Shown here piece after piece: positions 35,714-44,037 of a DNA stretch of 64,000 nucleotides (the stretch's first letter is position 1; each line of letters starts with the position of its first letter). The notes under the pieces are model-generated. The model made no database searches, had not been told where the DNA came from, and saw nothing but the letters and a program-made list of their open reading frames with translations. The stretch comes from an uncultured Pelagibacteraceae bacterium. GTDB lineage: Bacteria > Pseudomonadota > Alphaproteobacteria > Pelagibacterales > Pelagibacteraceae. The stretch is from positions 1 to 64,000 of the forward strand of contig CACHJZ010000004.1 in assembly GCA_902580275.1 (NCBI GenBank), read 5' to 3'. The position numbers and the translations under genes are program-made.

Positions 35714-37663
35714 TTGGTTAATCTACTTAAAAACGAAAAAAGTCCATACCTTAAGCAACACGAAAATAATCCAGTGAATTGGATGCCGTGGAATAAAGAA
35801 ACGCTTAAATTAGCAAGAGTTGAAAAAAAACCAATATTTTTAAGCGTTGGATATGCTAGTTGCCATTGGTGTCATGTGATGGCGCATGAAAGTTTTGAAG
35901 ATGAAACAACTGCTAAATTATTAAATGAAAAATTTATTAATATCAAAGTTGATAGAGAAGAAAGACCTGACTTAGATTATATATTTCAAAGATGTTTAGG
36001 TATTCTAACTGGCACCCAAGGTGGGTGGCCGCTGTCAATGTTTTTAGATGAGAATGCTGTGCCTTTTACAGGAGGTACATATTTTCCACCAAAAGAAATA
36101 CATGGTAGGCCAAGTTTTATAAAAGTTTTAGAGAACGTTTCAAAAGTCTACGAAGAAAATAGAGAAAAAATTATTTCCCAAGTTGAACAGATTAAAATGG
36201 TCTTCAATGAAATTAACTCAAAAAATGCTGTACTCAATCAGGATCTAGAGCCTTTTGCAGAAAAAATTTTACAATATATGGATCATGATAATGGTGGATT
36301 TCAAGGTGCCCCTAAGTTTCCTCAGTTTTATGTTTTCGATACGATATTTTACTTCTATTTGAAAAACAAAAAAAAGAAATTTTATGAGGTAACTGAGAAA
36401 CTTTTAAAAAATATTTGTTCTAAAGGAATTTATGATCAGTTGGGGGGTGGCATTTCAAGATATACTGTTGACGATAAATGGGTAGTCCCCCATTTTGAAA
36501 AGATGCTTTATGATAATATTTTGTTTGTTAGACTTTTGAATTTTTATGTTGAAAATACTAAAAATAAATATTTTAAATCTAAATTAGTACAAAGTATAAA
36601 TTTTATACATAAAGAATTTAATAATAAAGATAATTTATTAGGTTCAGCATACGATGCTGACAGTGAAGGTGTTGAAGGTAAATATTATATTTGGAAGTAC
36701 CAAGATATTAAAAATATTTTAAAGGAAAAGTTTGAATTATTTAATAAAAAATATGAAATATCTGAAGCCGGTAATTTCGAAGGAAATAATATTCTAGTTG
36801 AAAAGTCAGGAACCATATTAAATGATACTGAATTAGAGGCAATTAAAGAGATAGAGAATAAACTTTTAGAGGAGAGAAACAAAAGAGTAAAACCACTTTT
36901 TGATCACAAAACTCAAACAGATTTAAACAGTTATTGGATATACACTATTTTGCATTCCTCAATAGTACTTGAGAATCAAGAAATTTTTAAAATAGCTATG
37001 GGTTACCTGAATAAAATCCAAATCATTTTAAAGGATAATTTGTTTCATTGCTATGACAAAAAAAGAGAGGAAATTGATGTTTTCTTAGAGGATTATGTTT
37101 ACTTCAGTTTATTGCTTGTAAGTGTTTATGAAATCACAAATGATAAAAAATCATTAAATCAATGTTGTGAATTATTGAAAAAAGCATGGGAGCTTTTTTA
37201 TAATGATGAAAACCAGGTCTTGCAAAAAAATATAAAAAAATCTAATGATTTATTTGTTCAACCTATTGATCTTATAGATAACAATATACAAAATGGAAAT
37301 AGTATATTTTTACTAGTTTGTAATAAACTTTTTAATATTACAGAAGAAATTTCTTGGAAAAATAAAATTGATATTCTTAAAAAATCGTTTCACTCATCTA
37401 TTAATAATGCTTACTCACAAATGTTTAGTTATGTAAAAATTTTAGATATTTGTAATGATAACATAACTTTTACTTTTTTTGGAAATGATAAAAGTTTTAA
37501 GGATATACAAAATAAATTGCTAAAAAAATACTTTGAAAAGGCAACTTTCATTCACAAAGATAGTGCTGAAAATTTTATTTTGATTTGTAAAAATCAAACT
37601 TGTTCTGAAAAACTCAAATCATTAGAAGAGGTGGAAGTATATATTAATGCAAAATCTATCTAA
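35714..37663 (+). CDS. Thioredoxin-domain protein of the YyaL/DUF255 (SSP411) family
   Basis: 649 residues starting at a TTG preceded by AGGA. The N-terminal thioredoxin-like domain has NPVNWMPWNKET and the CHWCH motif (Cys50, Cys53), followed by GGWPLSMFLDENAVPF and GGTYFPP. The rest is an alpha/alpha-barrel like glycoside hydrolases, with YDQLGGGISRYTVD and VPHFEKMLYDN. The family is widespread but its function is not settled. It overlaps the following permease by 17 bases. Confidence 0.88.
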   Translation: MVNLLKNEKSPYLKQHENNPVNWMPWNKETLKLARVEKKPIFLSVGYASCHWCHVMAHESFEDETTAKLLNEKFINIKVDREERPDLDYIFQRCLGILTGTQGGWPLSMFLDENAVPFTGGTYFPPKEIHGRPSFIKVLENVSKVYEENREKIISQVEQIKMVFNEINSKNAVLNQDLEPFAEKILQYMDHDNGGFQGAPKFPQFYVFDTIFYFYLKNKKKKFYEVTEKLLKNICSKGIYDQLGGGISRYTVDDKWVVPHFEKMLYDNILFVRLLNFYVENTKNKYFKSKLVQSINFIHKEFNNKDNLLGSAYDADSEGVEGKYYIWKYQDIKNILKEKFELFNKKYEISEAGNFEGNNILVEKSGTILNDTELEAIKEIENKLLEERNKRVKPLFDHKTQTDLNSYWIYTILHSSIVLENQEIFKIAMGYLNKIQIILKDNLFHCYDKKREEIDVFLEDYVYFSLLLVSVYEITNDKKSLNQCCELLKKAWELFYNDENQVLQKNIKKSNDLFVQPIDLIDNNIQNGNSIFLLVCNKLFNITEEISWKNKIDILKKSFHSSINNAYSQMFSYVKILDICNDNITFTFFGNDKSFKDIQNKLLKKYFEKATFIHKDSAENFILICKNQTCSEKLKSLEEVEVYINAKSI

Positions 37664-38507
37664 TCAAAAAAAGGGTTCTTTATTAGCTTTTATTGGTGTT
37701 TTATTTATTACACCCGACTCTCTACTTATAAGATTAAGCAACATAGAAACATGGGGATTATTATTTTACAGAGGTTTTATTCCATTCATTGTAGTTCTTT
37801 TTGGATTAATTTTATTTTATAAAACAAATTTTTTTAAGGCTTTAATAAATATTGGATATACAGGAATATTTTATGCAATAAGTTTTTCCGTATGTAATGT
37901 TACTTTTATTATTTCTATTCAAAATACCACTGTTGCTAATACTCTTATAATGGTAGCCATGGCTCCAATGCTTTCTGCTTTTCTTGGAGCTTTATTTTTA
38001 AAAGAAGCCCCAGATAAAAGAACTTGGTTAGCAATAATAATAACTTTTTTATCTGTGACTTTTATCTTTTACGACTCAGTAAAGTTAGGAAATATTTTGG
38101 GTGATATATTTGGGTTTATTACAGCGCTTGGTCTTGCAATAAATGCAAACCTTGCGAGATACGCCAAAAATAAAGATTTAGTTCCTGCGGCTGTAATTGG
38201 AAAACTTGGGACTGCAGCTTTTGCATTTGTATTTGTAAAAAATTTCAATCTAGTTGAATCAGATATTATTATAGTTCCCTTAATGTGTATTTTATGTGTT
38301 GCTATACCATTTGTACTTGTAACTATTGCACCTAGGTTCATTACTGCAGCTGAGGTAAATTTGTTTTTCTTGTTAGAGGTAATAATCGGTCCAATATGGG
38401 TTTGGATAGTTATAAATGAAAGACCTAGTCCTGAGACAATTATTGGAGGGATTATAATAATTATTACGATTGCAATACACTCTTTTCTAGCCATAAAAAA
38501 AACATAA
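37647..38507 (+). CDS. DMT-superfamily (EamA) permease
   Basis: 286 residues with ten predicted helices in two EamA repeats. The first repeat holds NTTVANTLIMVAMAPMLSAFLGALFLKE, the second PRFITAAEVNLFFLLEVIIGPIWVW followed by NERPSPETIIGG. Such permeases move amino acids, nucleobases or other small metabolites; the substrate cannot be read. One of three DMT permeases in the window. It overlaps the end of the YyaL-type gene. Confidence 0.85.
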   Translation: MQNLSNQKKGSLLAFIGVLFITPDSLLIRLSNIETWGLLFYRGFIPFIVVLFGLILFYKTNFFKALINIGYTGIFYAISFSVCNVTFIISIQNTTVANTLIMVAMAPMLSAFLGALFLKEAPDKRTWLAIIITFLSVTFIFYDSVKLGNILGDIFGFITALGLAINANLARYAKNKDLVPAAVIGKLGTAAFAFVFVKNFNLVESDIIIVPLMCILCVAIPFVLVTIAPRFITAAEVNLFFLLEVIIGPIWVWIVINERPSPETIIGGIIIIITIAIHSFLAIKKT

Positions 38508-38557
38508 ACTAAAATTAACTACTTGCTTTTTTAAATAAAAAGAATACTCACGCAGAA

Positions 38558-39910
38558 ATGAACAAAATTATTAATAACTCTTGGGCACTATTTTTAGGTA
38601 TGGGATTAATTATGCTTGCTCATGGTTATCAAGGATCTTTATTAGGTATAAGAGCAGTAAGAGAGGATTTTAGCTTAATATCAACTGGTTTTATGTTATC
38701 GGGATATTATATCGGTTATTTTGTGGGTGCAAAAACTATATCTAATTTAGTTTCACGAGTTGGCCATATAAGAGTATTTGCAGCCTTTGCATCTGTTGCA
38801 TCAGTTGTAATTCTTCTCCATTCAATAATCGTAAATCCTTTTTCCTGGTTTGTTTTGAGAATAGTCACTGGCTTCAGTATGGTTTCTTTATACACAGTTG
38901 CAGAAAGTTGGTTAAATGACAGATCTAGTAATAAAAATAGAGGCAGTGTCCTATCTATTTATATGATTGTCCTATATGGATCGATGGCTCTAGGAATGTT
39001 TTTTATTAACTTTAGTAAGCCTGAAAACTTTCAACCATTTATTCTAGTATCTCTTATTATGTCTCTATCTCTAATACCTATATTGCTTACAAAAAGAAAA
39101 CCTCCTACTTTCAAAAGAATTTTGGGTATGAAACTTAGGGACCTATTTGATACTTCTCCTTTTGGAATGGTAAGCTCATTATTAATCGGGTCTACACATT
39201 CAGCTTTGTTTTCTATGCTGGCAGTTTATGCAGCATCCATGAATTTTAGTATTTTTGAAATATCTATTGTAACCTTCTTAGTTGCAATATCCGGTGCAAT
39301 TTCGCAATGGCCAATAGGTAAACTATCTGATGCGTTAGATAGACGTTTAGTAATCATTTATTGCACATTCGGATCATCTTTTTTTGCTTTTTGTGCAATA
39401 TTCGCTTCATCTCAGATATATATGCCTGAGGGTTTAGCAACTCCAAAATATTGGTTTTACTTTTTTGTAATGTTATTTTCATTTTGCAGTCTTCCAATGT
39501 TTGCTTTGATATTTGCACACACAAACGATTTTATTCCTAAGGAAAAATTTGTTGCTGCAGGAGCTGGTTTACAATTCGCTTTTGGTTTAGGAGCAATGAT
39601 AGGTCCATTTTTATGCTCATTTTTTATGGATTTTGTGGGTCCAAATGGTTTTTTTATATATTTAATAATTTTTCACGCATCTATAGGAATTTTTGGAGTA
39701 TACAGAATGAAAGTAAGAGCAGTAGTTGATAATCCGGATTCTCAATTTACTCCAATGCCACAAACTATTACTCCTTTAGGAATGGAGTTAAACCCTGTGA
39801 CAGAACATATTGATGAACCATACTCAGAAAAAGTTCAAAAAATGCTTAAAAGAAAGGGTGTTGTTATAAAAAAGAAAGATGAGACAGTAGTTGAAAAAGA
39901 AAATATATAA
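38558..39910 (+). CDS. MFS transporter (YcaD-like)
   Basis: 450 residues with twelve predicted helices. The loop after helix 2 is AKTISNLVSRVGHIRVFA, and AESWLNDRSSNKNRG lies between helices 4 and 5, resembling the YcaD-type MFS group. The second half has the QWPIGKLSDALDRR loop. A ~70-residue hydrophilic tail carries a KRKGVVIKKKDE segment. Substrate unknown. Separated from the preceding permease by 50 bases. Confidence 0.8.
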   Translation: MNKIINNSWALFLGMGLIMLAHGYQGSLLGIRAVREDFSLISTGFMLSGYYIGYFVGAKTISNLVSRVGHIRVFAAFASVASVVILLHSIIVNPFSWFVLRIVTGFSMVSLYTVAESWLNDRSSNKNRGSVLSIYMIVLYGSMALGMFFINFSKPENFQPFILVSLIMSLSLIPILLTKRKPPTFKRILGMKLRDLFDTSPFGMVSSLLIGSTHSALFSMLAVYAASMNFSIFEISIVTFLVAISGAISQWPIGKLSDALDRRLVIIYCTFGSSFFAFCAIFASSQIYMPEGLATPKYWFYFFVMLFSFCSLPMFALIFAHTNDFIPKEKFVAAGAGLQFAFGLGAMIGPFLCSFFMDFVGPNGFFIYLIIFHASIGIFGVYRMKVRAVVDNPDSQFTPMPQTITPLGMELNPVTEHIDEPYSEKVQKMLKRKGVVIKKKDETVVEKENI

Positions 39911-39981
39911 ACAAAATTCTCTACTTCAAGTTGTGTATATTTTAAATTAAAATTAAAAAAAATAAATCTAACCCTTGTTAA

Positions 39982-40010
39982 TTGAAGTTTTTTTTGTTGA
40001 AATAGATAAA
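39982..40010 (+). promoter_or_regulatory. Possible promoter for coiled-coil gene
   Basis: TTGAAG (39982-39987) and GATAAA (40005-40010) are spaced by 17 bases. The predicted transcription start falls one or two bases before the ATG at 40019. The boxes are each 4/6 matches, so the call is weak. Confidence 0.3.
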
Positions 40011-40018
40011 AATTAAAA

Positions 40019-40750
40019 ATGGTAAGAAGAAAAAAAAATATAAAATCAAAAAGTAAGAGTAATTTGTCAAAAATTGCTTCTTTCACTGCTCAATCAATAA
40101 GTTCAGCATACTCGAGTTACAAAAAAAATCAGGAACAAAAAAAAATTAAGGAAATTAAGTTACGTAAGCTTGAGGAAAATAACAGTCTTATAAAAGAAAG
40201 AAAAGATTTAAAAGTAAGAGAAGATCAATTGAGGAAAGATTTAGATAAATTAAAATCCAAAGAAGAGGATTTAAAAAATAAAGAGAGAGAATTAAAATTA
40301 AAAGAGGAAAAGCTTAAAATAGAAAATGAAAGACTTATTAAAAGAGATGAGGACCAAAACTTATTTAACAAAGAATTAAGATCAAAAGAGAAAGAGCTTA
40401 AATTAAGAGAAGAAGAACAAAATAGAAAAGATATAGATTTAAAAGTTAGAGAAGAGGATCAGAAGAATAAAGAATTACGTGACCAAAGAAGAAAATATAA
40501 AGCTATTAAAGCTATGAAAGAGGAAGAGCAAAGAAAGAAGAAGATCGAATATATTAAAATTAAAGAATGGGAAGAAAAATTTGATAAAGAACAAAAAATG
40601 AAAGAAGAGGAAGAAAGATTAAGAGAAGAAAGATTAAGAAGAAGAGAACTAGAGAACCTAAAAAGGCAAGAAGTAGAGGAAAAAGAGGTCAAAGAGGAAT
40701 TAGCAAACAGGTTAAAAACCTTTAATATAGACAAAACAACAAAAAACTAA
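40019..40750 (+). CDS. Highly charged coiled-coil protein
   Basis: 243 residues, almost entirely Lys/Glu/Arg/Leu and without cysteine. A basic, Ser-rich head (1-55) is followed by a long predicted coiled coil (about 55-230) with recurring units such as LKVREDQLRKD, LKLKEEKLKIE, LKLREEEQNRKD and LKVREEDQKNK, spaced by roughly 30-35 residues. No enzymatic motif, signal peptide or membrane helix. It could be a structural or nucleoid-associated protein; I do not recognise a family. The 75-residue unknown follows after 4 bases. Confidence 0.7.
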   Translation: MVRRKKNIKSKSKSNLSKIASFTAQSISSAYSSYKKNQEQKKIKEIKLRKLEENNSLIKERKDLKVREDQLRKDLDKLKSKEEDLKNKERELKLKEEKLKIENERLIKRDEDQNLFNKELRSKEKELKLREEEQNRKDIDLKVREEDQKNKELRDQRRKYKAIKAMKEEEQRKKKIEYIKIKEWEEKFDKEQKMKEEEERLREERLRRRELENLKRQEVEEKEVKEELANRLKTFNIDKTTKN

Positions 40751-40754
40751 GTAT

Positions 40755-40982
40755 TTGCAAAAAGAAAACTCCGCTAAGCTTTGGAAAATAATCCAGGAAG
40801 CTGGAGACTATCTTAAGGGAAAACTACCAGAACATCCAAATCACCCTAGTGGAAGAAATCCTTATGCTCACATAGCAATTTGTATTAAATCTAAATTTAA
40901 AAAGAGCTATAAAGATATAGAAGACGAAAAATTTAATGAGGTAATTGATTATATTAAATATTTAAAACAAAATCCTGAATAG
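40755..40982 (+). CDS. Small conserved-looking protein with HPNHPSGRNPYAHI motif
   Basis: 75 residues from a TTG start. Helix-forming N-terminus (SAKLWKIIQEAGDYLKGKLPEHP), then a His/Pro/Asn-rich turn with three histidines, then Lys-rich helices. No signal or membrane segment. Its place, 4 bases after the coiled-coil gene and 0 bases before the convergent amidinotransferase stop, plus ordinary local codon use, argues for a real gene. The function is unknown; the His-rich turn might bind metal or nucleic acid. Confidence 0.65.
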   Translation: MQKENSAKLWKIIQEAGDYLKGKLPEHPNHPSGRNPYAHIAICIKSKFKKSYKDIEDEKFNEVIDYIKYLKQNPE

Positions 40983-42098
40983 CTATTGTTTTGGAAAATA
41001 ATCCTTAAACTCCCCTTCTCTGTAAACATCAGCTGTACAACAATGCAATCCACCACCAAATGCATATGCATCTCTAAGCTCTACTGGAATTACTTCCATT
41101 CCTAGCTTATCTAATTGTTCTGCTTGGTAAACTTCACTTTTTTCTACACATACCGTTTTTGGGTCTAACACTAATACATTCATAGATAACCATACGGACG
41201 AATAACATAAAGGAGGAGGTGAATTGTGAGCTGGTTGTGCTGAGTCTATAATTTGCCAACCATTATCTTCGAATAATTTTTTTTGATCTTTTGGAATTTT
41301 TCTTTGCGGATTGTTAATTATCAAACCTTCTTTGATTGGGGTAAAGGTTGCATCGATATGAATTGGATAAGGATCACCTGGAAAGTTTACAGCATGTATT
41401 CTGTGATCTTTGAAATGTCTTCTTAACCAGTCAATACCTTTTAAGTTAGTTGTAAATCCATGCTGCACAATTAAATCTTTTCCAAATCTTAATATATCTG
41501 CAGCATCAAATAATGGCTCTTCCTCAGTAGTTACAAAAAATTTATCCTCAGTCCATTTTAATCTTTTTTGAACACCAATTTTATCTGACAAATAATCTTT
41601 TCTATAATCTGCGTCTGTTAACCTTGGTTTTGGCGCAATCTCGTGTCTCATATTTGGATCTTCATTAAAATATTTTTGTAATAAGGGTCTGTAATTTAAA
41701 TATTCAAACCATCTACATCTATAACTCATCGTTGCCTCTAACATTTCATTTCCAACTGTTAAAATTATATCTCTAGCTGGCATACAACCGAACATACTTT
41801 TAGCCTCCCAATCTGGTGTTGAAATTTTTTGGTTATGGTTAATTGGAGTAGGTCTATCAACTTTAATTCCTCTTTTTTCCAACAAAGATACAAAATTATC
41901 TAAAAGCTCGTTTGCTTTATCAACTGTATCTTTTGTTCTAGGTCCGTGTTGGCCTTTCATATCAGAATCCTCAGGAACCTTAGCATCTAAAGCTGGTTCA
42001 GGTGCGGGGATACAACATCCATCAGCTTTTCCAACAATCACATGTTTTAAAGGATCCCATTCATTCCAGCTATTTACAATTGTTTTAGATAAAGCCAT
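40983..42098 (-). CDS. Glycine amidinotransferase-like enzyme (AGAT family)
   Basis: Transfers the amidino group of arginine to an amine such as glycine, giving guanidinoacetate and ornithine. The catalytic triad of the family is present: Asp201 (FDAADI), His247 (PIHIDATF) and Cys353 (GGGLHCCT), aligning with human AGAT Asp254, His303 and Cys407. 371 residues, close to the conserved core length. The acceptor may differ from glycine, as in StrB-type amidinotransferases. It follows the DMT permease by 3 bases on the same strand. Confidence 0.88.
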   Translation of the reverse strand: MALSKTIVNSWNEWDPLKHVIVGKADGCCIPAPEPALDAKVPEDSDMKGQHGPRTKDTVDKANELLDNFVSLLEKRGIKVDRPTPINHNQKISTPDWEAKSMFGCMPARDIILTVGNEMLEATMSYRCRWFEYLNYRPLLQKYFNEDPNMRHEIAPKPRLTDADYRKDYLSDKIGVQKRLKWTEDKFFVTTEEEPLFDAADILRFGKDLIVQHGFTTNLKGIDWLRRHFKDHRIHAVNFPGDPYPIHIDATFTPIKEGLIINNPQRKIPKDQKKLFEDNGWQIIDSAQPAHNSPPPLCYSSVWLSMNVLVLDPKTVCVEKSEVYQAEQLDKLGMEVIPVELRDAYAFGGGLHCCTADVYREGEFKDYFPKQ

Positions 42099-42101
42099 AA
42101 A

Positions 42102-43007
42102 CTAATTTAAAGCAATAAATCTTCTGTTATGTTTAATTATTAAACTGTAATAAATAATTGCTAAAAAAATTAAAAATCCTCCTATAACAGTTGTATTTGA
42201 AGGTACCTCATTTATTCCAAGTATTGGTAACCAAACCCAAAATATTCCACCAATTACCTCAGTTAAAGAAAGTAATGTTAGTTCTGCGGCTGGTATAGCT
42301 CTAGAGCCAATCGAATAAAGTATTAATCCCAAGCAGACCAAAGTCCCGTGTACAGTAAATAATCCTTGATTTAAACTCGATGATAAAAAACTTGCTTGAC
42401 TATCTATAATTATAAAAGATGAAAAAATTGCACAAAAAATACCCGCTAAAGCCACAGTGGTAAATTTTGGTGTTTCCTTGCGCCATCTCAGACTTACTGA
42501 AAAGATAGAGAATCCAAGAGCTGAAATTAAGCCGAACACTAAACCAAATAATGACCCTTTTTCAAAGTCACCAATTGCCATAATAAATATACCAATTGTT
42601 GCTATTGCTATTGCTATCCACACATTTGTTGAAATTCTTTCTTTGAGAAATAAAAAACCTAATAAAGCGGTTATAAAAGGCATTGCTGATAGACAAAGTA
42701 AAGTAATTGCTGCTGTAGTATGAGTTATCGACCATATAAATGTAATCATTGCTGTTCCAAGACCCACTCCGCCTATTACTCCCGATAGACCGATTTTAAA
42801 ATAATTTTTGTAAAAATTAATTCCCTCTTCAAAAAAAAGATAAACATTTAATAAAATAAAAATTGTTATTCCTCTTGCAAATAAGTATTGCCAAGGAACT
42901 AAATTCGGTTGATCCATATATCTAACTACAAGTGGTCCAAAAGACCAAAGGATACCAGCAAATAAGACTACTGGTATTGCAATACTCTCATTTTTTAATC
43001 TAAACAT
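42102..43007 (-). CDS. DMT-superfamily (EamA) permease
   Basis: 301 residues with ten helices in two EamA repeats: ITHTTAAITLLCLSAMPFITALLGFLFLKE in the first, and SRAIPAAELTLLSLTEVIGGIFWVW in the second. Three bases separate it from the amidinotransferase, so the two are probably one transcript, and the permease may move its substrate or product. Divergent from the NifU-like gene across 75 bases. Confidence 0.86.
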   Translation of the reverse strand: MFRLKNESIAIPVVLFAGILWSFGPLVVRYMDQPNLVPWQYLFARGITIFILLNVYLFFEEGINFYKNYFKIGLSGVIGGVGLGTAMITFIWSITHTTAAITLLCLSAMPFITALLGFLFLKERISTNVWIAIAIATIGIFIMAIGDFEKGSLFGLVFGLISALGFSIFSVSLRWRKETPKFTTVALAGIFCAIFSSFIIIDSQASFLSSSLNQGLFTVHGTLVCLGLILYSIGSRAIPAAELTLLSLTEVIGGIFWVWLPILGINEVPSNTTVIGGFLIFLAIIYYSLIIKHNRRFIALN

Positions 43008-43042
43008 TGTGAATTTTTAATAGTAATTTAAGGATACTACAA

Positions 43043-43048
43043 TATAAT
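43043..43048 (+). promoter_or_regulatory. -10 element before NifU-like gene
   Basis: A perfect TATAAT lies 34 bases before the ATG in the divergent gap. No convincing -35 box is visible at the right spacing. Confidence 0.3.
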
Positions 43049-43082
43049 TTTTTCCAATTAAAAATATCAAAAAAATTAAATA

Positions 43083-43487
43083 ATGGATTTAGAAGTTATA
43101 AAGATCGCTGAAAATACCACAAACTACAAATATATAAAAAATCACTCTCACAAATATAAGCACAAAAACTCAATTTGCGGTGATGAAATAGAAATTACAC
43201 TAAAAATACGAGATAGAAAAATTATTGATTTTGGATATCAAACTAAGTCATGTATATATTGTCAGGCATCAGCTAGTCTTCTATCGCGTATTTCAAAAAA
43301 TAAAAAAATTTATGAAGTAAATAAGTTTTTGAAAATTGCAAAAGATTTATTCCAAGACCAGCATAAATCAACTCCAAAATATTGGAAATCTTTTAATTCA
43401 ATTTTTAAAAAAGATAACTTTCAAAGAAAAGATTGTTTATTGTTGCCAGTAAATGCTTTAAAGAAAATTATAAATAGATATGATTGA
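43083..43487 (+). CDS. NifU/SufU-like iron-sulfur scaffold protein
   Basis: 134 residues with the scaffold cysteine pattern: Cys32-Gly-Asp34, Cys57 and Cys60 (KSCIYCQASASLL), and Cys118 (RKDC). This corresponds to SufU Cys41-Asp43, Cys66 and Cys128. The family holds or transfers Fe-S clusters or sulfur. No suf genes are nearby. The C-terminal NAL KKIINRYD end matches the usual short tail. It overlaps the HPP gene by 8 bases. Confidence 0.78.
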   Translation: MDLEVIKIAENTTNYKYIKNHSHKYKHKNSICGDEIEITLKIRDRKIIDFGYQTKSCIYCQASASLLSRISKNKKIYEVNKFLKIAKDLFQDQHKSTPKYWKSFNSIFKKDNFQRKDCLLLPVNALKKIINRYD

Positions 43488-43947
43488 TAAAAAATTAATA
43501 ATACAATCAACTTTAGCTGGAATTTTTTCAATTATCACAATAGGTGTTCTAACAGTTTTAACATATAAGACAACTTATGGAATTTTTTTAATAGCCTCCT
43601 TTGGTTCTACCATGGTTCTTCTTTACGGTTATCCTGAAAGTCCATTTGCACAACCAAAAAATATTATCCTGGGACACTTCTTAACTGCTCTTATAGGAAT
43701 TATTTTTTTAAATTTTGTTCCTTTGCCAATTTTTCTTAATATCCCATTTGCTGTTGGTTTTGGAGTTATGTTTATGATCCTATTAAAAGTTACACACCCA
43801 CCAGCAGGTGGTAATCCAATAATTGTAATTATAGGATCTGTTTCATTTGACTATTTATTAATACCAGTCCTTATTGGATCAATCATTGTGGTTATGTTTG
43901 GTGTTATAATTAATAAATTTTTATTTAAAAAGGAATACCCAAAGTAG
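43480..43947 (+). CDS. HPP family membrane protein
   Basis: 155 residues with four predicted helices and the family motif THPPAGGNPI at 105-114. FGSTMVLLYGYPESPFAQPKNIILGH is a second family mark. HPP proteins have been linked to nitrite transport in cyanobacteria and chloroplasts, but the role here is not known. Translationally coupled to the NifU-like gene. Confidence 0.88.
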   Translation: MIDKKLIIQSTLAGIFSIITIGVLTVLTYKTTYGIFLIASFGSTMVLLYGYPESPFAQPKNIILGHFLTALIGIIFLNFVPLPIFLNIPFAVGFGVMFMILLKVTHPPAGGNPIIVIIGSVSFDYLLIPVLIGSIIVVMFGVIINKFLFKKEYPK

Positions 43948-44001
43948 ACATAATTTAATTGCTTGCGCGTGTATTTTTATGGTAGGCTTTTAAATATAAA
44001 T

Positions 44002-44015
44002 AATCATTAATGATT
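44002..44015. repeat. 14-bp perfect palindrome upstream of formate dehydrogenase
   Basis: AATCATTAATGATT is its own reverse complement and lies 22 bases before the fdh ATG. Its place between the likely promoter region and the ribosome-binding site suits a repressor or activator dimer. No known regulator consensus is assigned. Confidence 0.4.
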
Positions 44016-44027
44016 TAAATTTAGATT

Positions 44028-44032
44028 AGGAG
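44028..44032 (+). promoter_or_regulatory. Strong ribosome-binding site of formate dehydrogenase
   Basis: AGGAG lies 5 bases upstream of the ATG 44038. Most genes in this window have weak or no Shine-Dalgarno sequence, so this suggests high translation. Confidence 0.6.
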
Positions 44033-44037
44033 ATAAA

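Noticed and set aside
38069..38494. 141-residue open frame antisense to a DMT permease
   Set aside because: It mirrors hydrophobic codons of the real gene, has no signal of its own and does not fit its neighbours.
40241..40480. Repeat DNA in the coiled-coil gene as a satellite or phase-variable tract
   Set aside because: The repeat is at the protein level and imperfect; there is no exact short tandem unit that would slip.
40459..40734. Ser/Leu-rich open frame antisense to the coiled-coil gene
   Set aside because: It is the reverse image of the Lys/Glu codons in the repeats; composition alone explains it.
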